A stretch of DNA of 64,000 nucleotides from Enterobacter kobei (GCF_001729765.1 NZ_CP017181.1:1674001-1738000), one strand, 5' to 3'; shown: positions 38,333 to 48,787, numbered from the stretch's first letter. Made by a program: numbers and translations. Notes: generated by a model not told the origin, from the sequence alone.

Positions 38333-38509
38333 GTTGCAACTTTGTGCAACCGTGTTAAATGTGACCTGGTTTGCAACCCAGAAAATGAATGGATTGTTAA
38401 TGATTGGTTAGCTGGAAAAAAGCACTGGCTTCTGCATGAGAAGCCTGTTTTTATGCGGTACTTAACACTTTTGAAAGGTGCAACCCGTATAAGTGTGAGC
38501 GAGTGCAAC
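38333..38509. promoter_or_regulatory. Five PutA-type operators (GTTGCA) in the put control region
   Basis: Five GTTGCA/TGCAAC hexamers lie at 38333-38338, 38345-38350, 38372-38377, 38479-38484 and 38504-38509, in the 422-base gap between divergent putA and putP. GTTGCA is the core recognised by the PutA ribbon-helix-helix domain, and E. coli also has five. No gene is seen in the gap. Confidence 0.8.
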
Positions 38510-38696
38510 CTATAGGAAACTCGTATCAAACCGGGGATGAATTTGATGTAAATGCAGTGTTAAATCGTTTGTCAGCGGGATGCGCATACGGCAGGATAGC
38601 GCGCCCAATGGAAACACATACACACATCACTACGTTCCGGTGATGACATAACAAGGCAACCCGGACGGTTGTCGCTCGACATTTTGGAGAATTTGA

Positions 38697-40205
38697 ATGG
38701 CTATTAGCACACCGATGCTGGTGACATTTCTCGTTTATATTTTTGGCATGATACTGATAGGGTTTTTGGCATGGCGTTCAACAAAGAACTTTGACGACTA
38801 CATTCTCGGCGGCCGCAGTTTAGGCCCGATGGTGACCGCGCTGTCTGCGGGCGCATCCGATATGAGCGGCTGGCTGCTGATGGGGTTACCGGGCGCGATT
38901 TTCATCTCCGGTATCTCTGAAAGCTGGATTGCCATCGGCCTGACCCTTGGGGCGTGGATCAACTGGAAGCTGGTAGCAGGCCGTCTGCGCGTGCATACCG
39001 AAGCGAACAACAATGCCCTGACGCTGCCGGATTACTTCACCGGACGTTTTGAAGATAACAGCCGCATTCTGCGCATTATCTCCGCGGTGGTGATTCTGCT
39101 GTTCTTCACCATCTACTGTGCTTCCGGCATCGTGGCGGGCGCGCGTCTGTTTGAGAGCACCTTCGGCATGAGCTATGAAACCGCGCTGTGGGCAGGTGCC
39201 GCGGCGACCATTCTCTATACCTTCGTGGGCGGATTCCTGGCGGTAAGCTGGACCGACACCGTGCAGGCGAGCCTGATGATCTTCGCCCTGATCCTGACCC
39301 CGGTGATTGTGATTTTCACCGTTGGCGGCTTCGGTGAATCGCTGGAAGTGATCAAGCAGAAGAGCATTGAAAACGTCGACATGCTGAAAGGGCTGAACTT
39401 CGTGGCCATCGTCTCTCTGATGGGCTGGGGTCTGGGCTACTTTGGTCAGCCGCACATTCTGGCGCGCTTTATGGCCGCTGACTCTCACCACACGATTGTT
39501 CATGCCCGTCGTATCAGTATGACGTGGATGATCCTGTGTCTGGCAGGGGCGTGTGCCGTCGGTTTCTTCGGCATCGCTTACTTCAACAATAACCCGGCGC
39601 AGGCAGGTGCAGTAAACCAGAATGCCGAGCGTGTGTTCATCGAACTGGCGGGCATTCTGTTCAACCCGTGGATTGCCGGTATTCTGCTCTCCGCAATTCT
39701 GGCGGCGGTGATGTCGACTCTGAGCTGCCAGCTGCTGGTCTGCTCCAGTGCGATTACCGAAGATCTCTACAAAGCTTTCCTGCGTAAAGGTGCGAGCCAG
39801 AAAGAGCTGGTATGGGTCGGGCGCTTTATGGTGCTGTTAGTGGCGCTGATTGCCATCGCGCTGGCGGCCAATCCTGATAACCGCGTTCTGGGTCTTGTGA
39901 GCTATGCGTGGGCGGGCTTTGGTGCGGCGTTTGGTCCGGTGGTTCTCTTCTCCGTTCTGTGGTCACGCATGACCCGCAACGGCGCGCTGGCGGGGATGAT
40001 CATCGGAGCGGTGACCGTTATCGTCTGGAAGCAGTTCGCGTGGCTGGGTCTGTACGAAATCATCCCGGGCTTCATCTTCGGCAGCATCGGTATTGTGGTG
40101 TTCAGCCTGCTGGGTAAAGCACCGTCTGCCTCCATGCAGAAACGCTTTGCGGAAGCGGACGCGCACTACCACACTGCACCACCGACGAAGCTTCAGGCTG
40201 AGTAA
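38697..40205 (+). CDS. putP: PutP: sodium/proline symporter
   Basis: 502 residues with 12-13 helices, sodium:solute symporter family. Landmarks: DFDDYILGGRSLGPMVTALSAGASDMSGW-type segment near residues 30-60 and GGFLAVSWTDTVQASLM. It takes up proline for PutA. GGAG precedes the ATG. Confidence 0.95.
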   Translation: MAISTPMLVTFLVYIFGMILIGFLAWRSTKNFDDYILGGRSLGPMVTALSAGASDMSGWLLMGLPGAIFISGISESWIAIGLTLGAWINWKLVAGRLRVHTEANNNALTLPDYFTGRFEDNSRILRIISAVVILLFFTIYCASGIVAGARLFESTFGMSYETALWAGAAATILYTFVGGFLAVSWTDTVQASLMIFALILTPVIVIFTVGGFGESLEVIKQKSIENVDMLKGLNFVAIVSLMGWGLGYFGQPHILARFMAADSHHTIVHARRISMTWMILCLAGACAVGFFGIAYFNNNPAQAGAVNQNAERVFIELAGILFNPWIAGILLSAILAAVMSTLSCQLLVCSSAITEDLYKAFLRKGASQKELVWVGRFMVLLVALIAIALAANPDNRVLGLVSYAWAGFGAAFGPVVLFSVLWSRMTRNGALAGMIIGAVTVIVWKQFAWLGLYEIIPGFIFGSIGIVVFSLLGKAPSASMQKRFAEADAHYHTAPPTKLQAE

Positions 40206-40226
40206 AAAAACCTATTCCCTCCTGTA

Positions 40227-40260
40227 AGCCGGGTAAGCGCTAGCGCGACCCGGCTTTTTT
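40227..40260 (+). terminator. Terminator after putP, REP-like stem
   Basis: AGCCGGGT and ACCCGGCT form the stem, followed by six T. Confidence 0.85.
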
Positions 40261-40322
40261 CTTGCCAAAATGCGTAAATTACGTTGATATCGCTGCACTT
40301 ATAACAATGAGGATAGCGAACA

Positions 40323-40742
40323 ATGACCATCAAAACAGGGCTTATGGCGGCGGCATTATTGATGCTCGCAGGCTGCAACGCACCCGCGCAACACGCGGCA
40401 ATGGAGACCTGCAAAGCAGATAACCAGATGCAGCAAACCACGCTTTATTTCGGACTGAATCGTCCGGCCGGAGCGCAGATCACCGGCAACGAGTGGCAGC
40501 AGTTTGTTGACCAGGACGTGACGCCGCGCTTTCGGGACGGCTTAACGGTGTTTGATGCACGTGGCCAGTGGCTGGGGAATGACGGGAAAGTGGCGCGCGA
40601 GCCGAGCAAAGCGTTGATGCTGATCCACGGTAAAGACGCGCAGAGCGAGAAGAATATCGAAGCGTTGCGCGGGATTTATAAATCTCGCTTCGCGCAGGAG
40701 TCGGTGATGCGTGTCGATCAGCCGGTGTGCGTGCAGTTTTAA
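40323..40742 (+). CDS. DUF3574-type lipoprotein
   Basis: 139 residues beginning with a lipoprotein signal peptide whose lipobox is LAGC (Cys 18). The mature part (TTLYFGLNRPAGAQITGNEWQ; DGLTVFDARGQWLG) resembles DUF3574 proteins of unknown function. Probably periplasmic, membrane anchored. Confidence 0.75.
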   Translation: MTIKTGLMAAALLMLAGCNAPAQHAAMETCKADNQMQQTTLYFGLNRPAGAQITGNEWQQFVDQDVTPRFRDGLTVFDARGQWLGNDGKVAREPSKALMLIHGKDAQSEKNIEALRGIYKSRFAQESVMRVDQPVCVQF

Positions 40743-40761
40743 GCAAAATGGCGGGATAGTT

Positions 40762-40797
40762 TTGTAGGCCCGGTAAGGCGTAGCCGCCACCGGGCAC
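40762..40797. repeat. REP-like palindrome
   Basis: tgtaggcccggtaaggcg and gccgccaccgggc, between the lipoprotein gene and the convergent nupC-like gene. Confidence 0.7.
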
Positions 40798-40811
40798 AAA
40801 CCGCACAAAAC

Positions 40812-41996
40812 TTACAACACTAATCCCGCAAAGCTCGCCGACAGCAGGCTCACCAGCGTCGCGCCGTACACCAGGCGCAGACCAAACCGCGAAACCACGT
40901 TCCCCTGCCGCTCGTTCAGGCCCTTGATGGCGCCTGCGACGATACCAATAGACGCGAAGTTAGCGAACGACACCAGGAAGACGGATAAAATGCCCAGCCC
41001 GCGCGGTGACATCTGATGGGCAATTTTTTGCAGCTCAATCATCGCCACAAATTCATTTGCCACCAGCTTGGTTGCCATAATACTGCCGGCGTTGAGCGCA
41101 TCACTCAGCGGAATACCGATGAGCCACGCCAGCGGATAAAACACATAACCTAAAATCTGCTGGAAGCTCATGCCGAATACGCTGGAGAAGAGGGCGTTAA
41201 CGGCGCTAATAAGCGCGATAAAGCCAATCAGCATCGCCAGAATAATCATCGCTACCTTAAAACCGGCCAGAATATACTCCCCGAGCATTTCGAAGAAGCT
41301 CTGGGATTCATGCAGTTTTTCCAGCTTGATATCCGGCTCCGCTTCCGGACGCACCGGATTGATGACGGAGAGAATAATGAAGGTGCTGAACATGTTCAGG
41401 ATCAGCGCCGCAACGACAAATTTGGCGTCGAGCATGGTCATATAAGCGCCGACAATCGACAGGGAAACGGTCGACATGGCGGTCGCAGCCATGGTGAACA
41501 GACGGCGCGAGGAGAGATCCCCCAGCACGCCTTTGTAGGCAATGAAGTTTTCCGACTGGCCGAGGATCAGCGAGCTCACCGCGTTAAACGATTCCAGCTT
41601 GCCCATACCGTTCAGTTTTGACAGCAGCGTCCCGATAACCCGAATAAAAATCGGCAGGATCCGCCAGTGCTGGAGAATACCAATCAATGCGGAAATAAAA
41701 ATAATCGGGCAAAGCACGCCAAGGAAAATGAACGCCAGCCCTTTTTCACCCATTCCGCCAAAGACAAAATTGGTACCTTCGCCAGCAAATTTCAGCAGGG
41801 ATTCAAAGAAGCCGGAAACGTATTTAATCAGGAATAACCCGCTTTCGGCGTGCAGGAAAAAGAACGCCAGGGCAATTTCAATAACAATCAGCTGTAAAAC
41901 ATAACGAATGCGAATTTTTCGGCGGTCGAAACTCACCAGCCAGGCGAGCGCAAGAATAATCACCAGCGCCAGCAGGAAATGGATAATCTTAAACAT
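40812..41996 (-). CDS. NupC-family concentrative nucleoside transporter
   Basis: 394 residues, clearly related to E. coli NupC along the whole length ([90 protein letters not shown]). It would import nucleosides with protons. It is divergent enough from nupC to be a paralogue, and it is not in the nupC locus. No clear Shine-Dalgarno is seen before the ATG. A perfect palindrome lies upstream at 42081-42097. Confidence 0.85.
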   Translation of the reverse strand: MFKIIHFLLALVIILALAWLVSFDRRKIRIRYVLQLIVIEIALAFFFLHAESGLFLIKYVSGFFESLLKFAGEGTNFVFGGMGEKGLAFIFLGVLCPIIFISALIGILQHWRILPIFIRVIGTLLSKLNGMGKLESFNAVSSLILGQSENFIAYKGVLGDLSSRRLFTMAATAMSTVSLSIVGAYMTMLDAKFVVAALILNMFSTFIILSVINPVRPEAEPDIKLEKLHESQSFFEMLGEYILAGFKVAMIILAMLIGFIALISAVNALFSSVFGMSFQQILGYVFYPLAWLIGIPLSDALNAGSIMATKLVANEFVAMIELQKIAHQMSPRGLGILSVFLVSFANFASIGIVAGAIKGLNERQGNVVSRFGLRLVYGATLVSLLSASFAGLVL

Positions 41997-42080
41997 GGTT
42001 TATTTTCACTTGGTTTTCGAGGCAGATATTTAGCCACAGCGCTGATTAACCGTAAACGGGCATTTTCGTTATAACTTATA

Positions 42081-42097
42081 AACGTAATGATTACGTT
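42081..42097. promoter_or_regulatory. Perfect palindrome, possible operator
   Basis: AACGTAAT-G-ATTACGTT, 8-bp arms, lies 84 bases upstream of the nupC-like start in the divergent gap to efeU. I do not recognise the regulator. Confidence 0.45.
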
Positions 42098-42171
42098 GAC
42101 AACTATTATCAGGCTTCGCGTTTACAACTCGTCATCAAAACATCCCACATTTCGCTTGTTTTTCTTCTCGG

Positions 42172-42190
42172 CGTAATGATAATCACTATC
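42172..42190. promoter_or_regulatory. Fur box upstream of efeUOB
   Basis: CGTAATGATAATCACTATC matches the 19-base Fur consensus at 16 positions and ends 57 bases before efeU. Confidence 0.85.
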
Positions 42191-42247
42191 ACAAGAATTT
42201 ACCTTTCTTTGCATCAGTTGACCGCGATAAACATTTAAGGTGTCGGC

Positions 42248-43081
42248 ATGTTTGTTCCATTTCTCATTATGTTACGTGAAGGGCTCGAAGCGGCTCTGAT
42301 TGTCAGCCTTATCGCCAGTTATCTGAAGCGAACCCAGCGCGGACGCTGGATTGGCGTCATGTGGATTGGCGTGTTCCTCGCCGCGGCGCTCTGCCTGGGC
42401 CTGGGTATCCTGATCAACGAAACCACCGGCGAGTTCCCGCAGAAAGAGCAAGAGCTGTTTGAGGGGATCGTCGCCGTCATTGCGGTGGTGATTCTGACCT
42501 GGATGGTGTTCTGGATGCGTAAGGTCTCCCGCAATGTGAAAGTCCAGCTGGAGCAGGCGGTGGATAACGCCCTGCAAAAAGGCAACCATCACGGCTGGGC
42601 GCTGATCATGATGGTCTTTTTTGCGGTGGCGCGTGAAGGGCTGGAATCGGTCTTCTTCCTGCTCGCCGCCTTCCAGCAGGACGTAGGCATCTGGCCGCCG
42701 CTGGGGGCAGTGCTGGGGCTGGCAACGGCCGTCGTGCTGGGTTTCCTGCTCTACTGGGGCGGTATTCGCCTTAACCTGGGGGCGTTCTTCAAATGGACCA
42801 GCCTGTTTATTCTGCTGGTCGCCGCGGGGCTGGCGGCTGGGGCGATCCGCGCCTTTCATGAAGCGGGCCTGTGGAACCACTTCCAGGACGTGGCGTTTGA
42901 TCTCAGCAATGTCCTCTCCACACACTCTCTGACCGGCACTCTGCTCGAAGGTATCTTCGGTTACCAGGAGACACCGAGCGTCAGCGAAGTGGCGATGTAC
43001 TTTATTTATCTGGTGCCGGCGCTGGTGTTGTTTGCGATGCCGCCGCGTACCGGCACACAGGCGACGCGCGTCGCGCCGTAA
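42248..43081 (+). CDS. efeU: EfeU: Ftr1-type ferrous iron permease
   Basis: 277 residues, seven helices, with the two essential REGLE motifs (R10-E14 and R129-E133). It transports iron across the inner membrane at low pH or aerobically. The frame is intact; the E. coli K-12 homologue is broken by a frameshift. First gene of efeUOB. Confidence 0.94.
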   Translation: MFVPFLIMLREGLEAALIVSLIASYLKRTQRGRWIGVMWIGVFLAAALCLGLGILINETTGEFPQKEQELFEGIVAVIAVVILTWMVFWMRKVSRNVKVQLEQAVDNALQKGNHHGWALIMMVFFAVAREGLESVFFLLAAFQQDVGIWPPLGAVLGLATAVVLGFLLYWGGIRLNLGAFFKWTSLFILLVAAGLAAGAIRAFHEAGLWNHFQDVAFDLSNVLSTHSLTGTLLEGIFGYQETPSVSEVAMYFIYLVPALVLFAMPPRTGTQATRVAP

Positions 43082-43121
43082 TAGTTGATTTAGTTACAAC
43101 ATACTTTTAAAGGGAAGAGTC

Positions 43122-44249
43122 ATGGCAATTCAGTTCCGTCGTAGTGCGTTATGCGCAGGCATTGCCGCGCTGTTCGCTTCCGCATTTTCCGCCTGGGGGG
43201 CCGATGTTCCTCAGGTCAAAGTGACCGTCAATGACAAGCAGTGCGAGCCGATGACCCTCACGGTGAACAGCGGTAAAACCCAGTTCATTATTCAGAACCA
43301 CAGCCAGAAGGCGCTGGAGTGGGAAATCCTGAAAGGGGTACTGGTCGTCGAAGAGCGTGAAAATATCGCCCCTGGCTTCAGCCAGAAGATGACCGCCAAC
43401 CTGCAGCCGGGCGAGTATGAAATGACCTGCGGTCTGCTGACCAATCCTAAGGGTAAGCTGATCGTTAAAGGTGAAGCGACGGCGGATGCGGCGAAAGGCG
43501 CTGCGGTGCTGAGCCTGGGTGACGCGATTACCGCTTATAAAGCATACGTTACCAAAGAGACGGCGGATCTGGTGGCGGGCACGAAAGCCTTTACCGATGC
43601 GGTGAAAGCCGGTGATATCGAAAAAGCCAAATCCCTTTATGCACCAACCCGTCAGCACTACGAGCGCATCGAGCCGATTGCCGAGCTGTTCTCTGACCTT
43701 GATGGCAGCATTGACGCCCGCGAAGATGATTTCGAGCAGAAGGCCGCCGATCCGAAATTCACCGGCTTCCACCGTCTGGAGAAAGCCCTGTTTGGCGACA
43801 ACACCACCAAAGGGATGGAAAAATACGCCGAACAGCTGAACGGCGACGTGCTGGAACTGCAAAAGCGCATCAGCGAGCTGGCTTTCCCACCGTCAAAAGT
43901 GGTGGGCGGCGCGGCGGGTCTGATTGAAGAAGTGGCCGCAAGCAAAATCAGCGGTGAAGAAGATCGCTACAGCCACACCGACCTCTGGGACTTCCAGGCC
44001 AACGTCGACGGTGCGCAGAAAATTGTCGATCTGCTGCGTCCTCAGCTGCAGAAAGAGAACAGCGAACTGCTGGCAAAAGTGGATGCCAACTTCAAAAAAG
44101 TCGACACCATTCTGGCGAAATACCGTACCAAAGACGGATTTGAAACGTACGATAAGCTGACCGACGCCGACCGTAATGCGCTGAAAGGCCCGATTACCGC
44201 CCTGGCGGAAGATCTCTCTCTGCTGCGCGGCGTACTGGGTCTGGACTAA
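43122..44249 (+). CDS. efeO: EfeO: periplasmic iron-uptake protein
   Basis: 375 residues: signal peptide (cleaved after FSAWGA), an N-terminal cupredoxin-like domain ([26 protein letters not shown]) and a C-terminal M75 imelysin-like domain with HRLEKALFG (HxxE). It is thought to pass iron to EfeU. Confidence 0.94.
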   Translation: MAIQFRRSALCAGIAALFASAFSAWGADVPQVKVTVNDKQCEPMTLTVNSGKTQFIIQNHSQKALEWEILKGVLVVEERENIAPGFSQKMTANLQPGEYEMTCGLLTNPKGKLIVKGEATADAAKGAAVLSLGDAITAYKAYVTKETADLVAGTKAFTDAVKAGDIEKAKSLYAPTRQHYERIEPIAELFSDLDGSIDAREDDFEQKAADPKFTGFHRLEKALFGDNTTKGMEKYAEQLNGDVLELQKRISELAFPPSKVVGGAAGLIEEVAASKISGEEDRYSHTDLWDFQANVDGAQKIVDLLRPQLQKENSELLAKVDANFKKVDTILAKYRTKDGFETYDKLTDADRNALKGPITALAEDLSLLRGVLGLD

Positions 44250-44254
44250 GCACG

Positions 44255-45538
44255 ATGAACAAGAATGGTAAGTTCGACGAGGTAGAACCTTCCCGTCGTC
44301 GGTTGTTAAAAGGGGTAGGGGCGCTGGGCGGCGCGCTTGCCCTTGCAGGCGGCTGCCCGGTGGCGCATGCGGCGAAACCGCAAAGCGCACCCGGCACGCT
44401 GTCCCCCAATGCCCGCATGGAGACGCAGCCTTTTTACGGCGATCATCAGTCGGGCATTCTGACGCCGCAGCAGGCCTCCATGATGCTGGTGGCGTTTGAT
44501 TCGCTGGCCAGCGATAAAGCCGATCTGAAACGTCTGTTCCGCCTGCTGACGGCACGCATTGCGTTTCTTACCGCAGGTGGACCGGCGCCGGACACGCCTA
44601 ATCCGCGCCTGCCGCCAATGGACTCCGGTATTCTCGGGGCGTTTATCGCGCCCGATAACCTGACCATTACCGTGTCGGTCGGAGAGTCGCTGTTTGATGG
44701 CCGCTACGGCCTGACAAAGCAGAAGCCGAAAGCGCTGCAAAAAATGACGCGTTTTCCAAACGATTCCCTCGACGCGGGGTTGTGTCATGGCGACCTGCTC
44801 CTGCAGATTTGCGCCAATACCCAGGACACGGTGATCCACGCCCTGCGCGATATCATCAAGCACACCCCGGATCTGCTCAGCGTGCGCTGGAAGCGGGAAG
44901 GGTTTATCTCTGACCACGCTGCGCGCAGTAAAGGGAAAGAGACGCCGGTTAACCTGCTGGGCTTTAAGGACGGCACGGCCAACCCGGACAGCAGCAATGC
45001 TGCGCTCATGAAAGAGGTGGTGTGGGTGACGGCGGATCAGGGCGAACCGGCGTGGGCCGTCGGCGGCAGCTACCAGGCGGTGCGCATTATCCAGTTCCAT
45101 GTGGAGTTCTGGGACCGCACGCCGCTGAAAGAGCAGCAGACCATTTTCGGCCGCGACAAGCAGAGCGGAGCGCCGCTCGGTATGACGCATGAGCATGATG
45201 TGCCCGACTATGCCCGCGATCCCAATGGCGATGTGATTGCGCTGGACAGCCATATTCGCCTCGCCAATCCGCGCACCAAAGAGACGCAGTCCAGCCTGAT
45301 GATGCGTCGTGGCTACAGCTACTCGCTCGGCGTGACCAACGCAGGCCAGCTCGATATGGGCCTGCTGTTCGTCTGCTATCAGCATGACCTTGAAAAGGGC
45401 TTCCTGACCGTGCAGAAGCGCTTAAACGGCGAAGCGCTGGAAGAGTATGTAAAACCCATCGGCGGCGGCTACTTCTTTGCCCTGCCTGGCGTGCGCGACC
45501 GGAACGCGTATCTCGCGCAAGATCTGATTGAAGCCTGA
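44255..45538 (+). CDS. efeB: EfeB: Tat-exported DyP-type haem peroxidase
   Basis: 427 residues. Twin-arginine signal [21 protein letters not shown], then two ferredoxin-like DyP domains with the GFKDGTANP motif carrying the catalytic Asp and [17 protein letters not shown]. It is the periplasmic peroxidase of the EfeUOB system, proposed to oxidise Fe2+ or handle haem. It starts five bases after efeO. Confidence 0.94.
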   Translation: MNKNGKFDEVEPSRRRLLKGVGALGGALALAGGCPVAHAAKPQSAPGTLSPNARMETQPFYGDHQSGILTPQQASMMLVAFDSLASDKADLKRLFRLLTARIAFLTAGGPAPDTPNPRLPPMDSGILGAFIAPDNLTITVSVGESLFDGRYGLTKQKPKALQKMTRFPNDSLDAGLCHGDLLLQICANTQDTVIHALRDIIKHTPDLLSVRWKREGFISDHAARSKGKETPVNLLGFKDGTANPDSSNAALMKEVVWVTADQGEPAWAVGGSYQAVRIIQFHVEFWDRTPLKEQQTIFGRDKQSGAPLGMTHEHDVPDYARDPNGDVIALDSHIRLANPRTKETQSSLMMRRGYSYSLGVTNAGQLDMGLLFVCYQHDLEKGFLTVQKRLNGEALEEYVKPIGGGYFFALPGVRDRNAYLAQDLIEA

Positions 45539-45543
45539 TAATT

Positions 45544-45579
45544 GTCCCTGCGAGAGTTCGCGGGGACATTATTTTTTCC
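45544..45579 (+). terminator. Terminator after efeUOB
   Basis: GTCCCTGCGA-GAGT-TCGCGGGGAC stem followed by ATTATTTTTT. Confidence 0.88.
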
Positions 45580-45761
45580 TATGACAAACATATTGTTATA
45601 TTTCTGTAATATTTCTATATAAGACTAAATCCGCTGCAGGAGCAGTCTGAAAAGTTGCAATCAGGTAAAATAAATGTTGCATTTATGATAATTCCTGATG
45701 TACTTAAGATAAGACAGCGGTAGTTCCCGGCAGTGATGCTGAATCACTATGGAGATCGCGA

Positions 45762-46829
45762 ATGGTTGCGTCCTGTACTGGACAAGGTAAACATAACAAC
45801 CGCAGCACCCGGCGCGGAGGCTCAGACTCCGGCAGCGATTTCCTCACCACTAAATTCTCCCCCTCTCCTCAAGAATCTGATTCGACCGACGTGCAGACTG
45901 GTGCGCGTAGCCGTTCTGTATCGTCATCTGATAAAGCAAGCAATGGCTTACAAGGAAGCCAACCCTCTGATGTTCGTGCGCATAATCGTGCCGACGCTGG
46001 CACGTGTGATGAATACCAACAACTCAAGGTGCTATCCATGGGAAGACAAAAAGCAGTGATCAAAGCTCGTCGCGAGGCAAAACGTGTGCTGAGACGGGAC
46101 TCACGTAGCCATAAACAGCGTGAAGAAGAATCGGTCACCTCGCTTGTGCAGATGAGTGGCGTAGAAGCAATTGGCATGGCCCGAGACAGCCGTGATCATT
46201 CTCCAATTGTGGCGCGCAATGAGGCTCAGGCGCACTACCTGAATGCTATCGAGAGTAAACAGCTCATCTTTGCAACCGGTGAAGCCGGATGCGGGAAAAC
46301 CTGGATCAGTGCAGCCAAAGCGGCGGAAGCGCTGATCCATAAGGACGTGGAGCGTATTATTGTTACCCGTCCGGTACTGCAAGCGGATGAAGATCTCGGC
46401 TTCCTGCCCGGCGATATTTCGGAGAAGTTTGCCCCGTACTTCAGACCCGTCTATGACGTGCTGGTGAAGCGTTTGGGTGCATCCTTTATGCAGTACTGCC
46501 TGCGACCAGAGATTGGCAAGGTGGAAATCGCGCCGTTCGCCTATATGCGCGGACGTACATTTGAAAATGCGGTCGTCATTCTTGACGAGGCTCAGAACGT
46601 GACCGCTGCGCAAATGAAGATGTTCTTAACGCGCCTCGGGGAGAACGTGACGGTCATCGTTAACGGCGACATTACCCAGTGTGACCTGCCATCCGGCGTG
46701 AAATCCGGGCTGAGCGACGCGATGTCACGTTTTGAGGAAGATGAGATGATTGGGGTGGTACGCTTCACGAAAGAGGATTGCGTGCGTTCGGCACTGTGTC
46801 AGCGGACGTTGCAAGTCTATTCCGACTGA
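45762..46829 (+). CDS. phoH: PhoH: phosphate-starvation-inducible ATPase
   Basis: 355 residues from ATG 45762, which has GGAG seven bases upstream. The conserved PhoH core begins at MGRQKAVIKARRE (ATG 46038, residue 93; it could be an alternative start with AAGGTG). Core motifs are Walker A TGEAGCGKTW and Walker B AVVILDEAQNVT, as in helicase superfamily 1 ATPases. The first 92 residues are Ser/Arg-rich and probably disordered. Its role in E. coli is unclear beyond induction by phosphate limitation. Confidence 0.9.
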   Translation: MVASCTGQGKHNNRSTRRGGSDSGSDFLTTKFSPSPQESDSTDVQTGARSRSVSSSDKASNGLQGSQPSDVRAHNRADAGTCDEYQQLKVLSMGRQKAVIKARREAKRVLRRDSRSHKQREEESVTSLVQMSGVEAIGMARDSRDHSPIVARNEAQAHYLNAIESKQLIFATGEAGCGKTWISAAKAAEALIHKDVERIIVTRPVLQADEDLGFLPGDISEKFAPYFRPVYDVLVKRLGASFMQYCLRPEIGKVEIAPFAYMRGRTFENAVVILDEAQNVTAAQMKMFLTRLGENVTVIVNGDITQCDLPSGVKSGLSDAMSRFEEDEMIGVVRFTKEDCVRSALCQRTLQVYSD

Positions 46830-46867
46830 AGGTAAAACATTACCGTTTTATCCTTCTTAAGTAATCC

Positions 46868-46898
46868 CTTCCCGGCATCATGCCGGGAAGCTTCTTTT
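46868..46898 (+). terminator. Terminator after phoH
   Basis: CTTCCCGGCA-TCA-TGCCGGGAAG perfect 10-bp stem, then CTTCTTTT. Confidence 0.88.
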
Positions 46899-47235
46899 AT
46901 TCCTGTGCTCTACTCGCGCCTGGTTATCTTTTAATAGATCGCCTGTCGTACGGAATTCATCATTTCGGTATTCATTTCAGCGGTGGGTTTTTATCACGCC
47001 TGGCGAAATGTGATGCGTATTTATAATATCCACAAAATACCCATGAATATCATGATCGCGCTAATTGTTCGTTCAAATTTAAACGTGAATGTTGTCACAT
47101 AATGTTACTAAGTTGTAAAAATTAAGTTGGTGTATTGAGGGTAATTATCTATGTTTCGTACTGATTCAAACAACATTCTAACAAGAAAATCCCATGGGGA
47201 ACCGTTTCCCTGGAACATCACGTTGAGGGTCATAC
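46899..47235. other. Intergenic region where E. coli carries pgaABCD
   Basis: About 340 AT-rich bases between phoH and the symporter gene. No ORF or remnant of pgaABCD/ycdT is seen. GGGGAA-CCG-TTTCCC (about 47197-47210) is a small inverted repeat just before the next gene. Confidence 0.5.
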
Positions 47236-48741
47236 ATGAACGAACTGGTTGGTGCAATTAACGGTGTTATCTGGAGCCCGGCGTTAATATTCTTATGTCT
47301 GGGTGTCGGTCTCTATTTCTCATTACGTAGTCGTTTTTTGCAGTTACGTCATATAAAACATATGATTACCTTGATGTTCCAGGGGCGTCCTACCGATGCA
47401 GGGGTATCGTCTTTCCAGGCACTGACGATGACGCTGGCAGGGCGAGTAGGGACCGGAAACATTGCTGGTGTCGCCACCGCAATCACCTTCGGTGGACCGG
47501 GCGCACTTTTCTGGATGTGGATGGTGGCGTTTTTGGGTGCCAGCTCAGCGTTTGTGGAATCTACGTTGGGCCAGGTTTATAAAGAAAAAATCAACGGTGA
47601 ATATCGTGGCGGTCCTGCCTTTTATATCGAAAAAGGATTAGGGGTCAAATGGTATGCATGGTTATTTGCAGTCGTCACCATTTTCTCCTGCGGTTTATTA
47701 ATGCCAGGGGTTCAAGCAAACTCGATTGGCGCCAGCCTGGAGATAGCTTTTGGGCTTGATCCCAATGTCACGGCGGCATTACTTGCCGTACTGTTAAGCT
47801 TTATTATTTTCGGTGGTGTGAAAAGGATCGCCAGTTTTAGCAGTATGGTCGTTCCGTTTATGGCACTCGGCTATATTATTGTGGCTTGCGTTATTATCGC
47901 GATTAATATTGCCGAGCTTCCTGGTGTTATTCTGCTGATCTGGAAAAGTGCTTTTGGCTTTGAAGCGGGCTTTGGCGCGATTCTGGGTCAGGCGATTATG
48001 TGGGGCGTTAAGCGCGGCGTCTATTCCAATGAAGCGGCACAGGGGACCGGACCGCATGCTTCATCTGCGGCAGCGGTGAGCCATCCGGTGAAACAGGGGC
48101 TGGTGCAGGCATTCTCAGTTTATATCGATACGCTGTTTGTCTGCTCCGCGACCGGGTTTATGCTGCTGATCACCGGGCTGTATAATGTTCAGGGCGTCGA
48201 CGGCGCTGCACTCTATACGGGGATTGCAGGCGTGGCCGCAGGTCCTGGCTATGTTCAGACGGCGATGGAAAGTATGATGCCGGGCTTTGGTAATCACTTT
48301 GTTGCCATTGCGCTGTTCTTCTTCGCCTTTACCACCATTATTGCGTACTACTATATCGCCGAAACCAATATCGCCTACATCAACCGTAAAATTCACCGTC
48401 CCTGGCTGACATTCCTGCTCAAATTATGTTTGATGGCTTCCACCGTGTACGGGACCGTCCGCACCGCGGATCTGGCGTGGGGACTGGGGGATATTGGGGT
48501 TGGGATGATGGCATGGCTTAACATTATTGCCATTGTACTTTTACATAAAAAAGCCTTTGTAAGCCTTAAGGATTATGAAACCCAGAATGCACAGGGACTG
48601 GATCCACAGTTTGATCCGGTTCGACTGGGAATTAAAAATGCCGATTACTGGCTGGGAGAGCGTAAGGATGAACCGGCTGCGAATCCGGGGCAGACGACTT
48701 CTGTCGTGAGAGAGCAAAGCGCAGGGAAACTGAACAATTAA
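47236..48741 (+). CDS. AGCS-family sodium:alanine/glycine symporter
   Basis: 501 residues with about 11 helices. Family signatures include GRVGTGNIAGVATAITFGGPG (shown in part), MWMVAFLGASSAFVESTLGQ and GVKRGVYSNEAAQGTGPHASS. It imports alanine or glycine with sodium. It lies alone between phoH and the tRNA-Ser locus. Confidence 0.88.
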   Translation: MNELVGAINGVIWSPALIFLCLGVGLYFSLRSRFLQLRHIKHMITLMFQGRPTDAGVSSFQALTMTLAGRVGTGNIAGVATAITFGGPGALFWMWMVAFLGASSAFVESTLGQVYKEKINGEYRGGPAFYIEKGLGVKWYAWLFAVVTIFSCGLLMPGVQANSIGASLEIAFGLDPNVTAALLAVLLSFIIFGGVKRIASFSSMVVPFMALGYIIVACVIIAINIAELPGVILLIWKSAFGFEAGFGAILGQAIMWGVKRGVYSNEAAQGTGPHASSAAAVSHPVKQGLVQAFSVYIDTLFVCSATGFMLLITGLYNVQGVDGAALYTGIAGVAAGPGYVQTAMESMMPGFGNHFVAIALFFFAFTTIIAYYYIAETNIAYINRKIHRPWLTFLLKLCLMASTVYGTVRTADLAWGLGDIGVGMMAWLNIIAIVLLHKKAFVSLKDYETQNAQGLDPQFDPVRLGIKNADYWLGERKDEPAANPGQTTSVVREQSAGKLNN

Positions 48742-48787
48742 TCGTGACAGCCCGTATCGCAATACGGGCTCAGACTGCTGACAACGT

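Noticed and set aside
44306..45385. 359-residue ORF antisense to efeB
   Set aside because: Shadow of efeB; no domain signature.
45605..45622. PhoB-box-like repeat (CTGTAAT-N4-CTATATA) upstream of phoH
   Set aside because: The second half matches the consensus poorly. PhoB control is known for E. coli phoH, but I cannot place the site.
45733..46059. 108-residue ORF overlapping the 5' end of phoH in another frame
   Set aside because: No homology recognised and no ribosome binding site; the phoH frame explains the region better.
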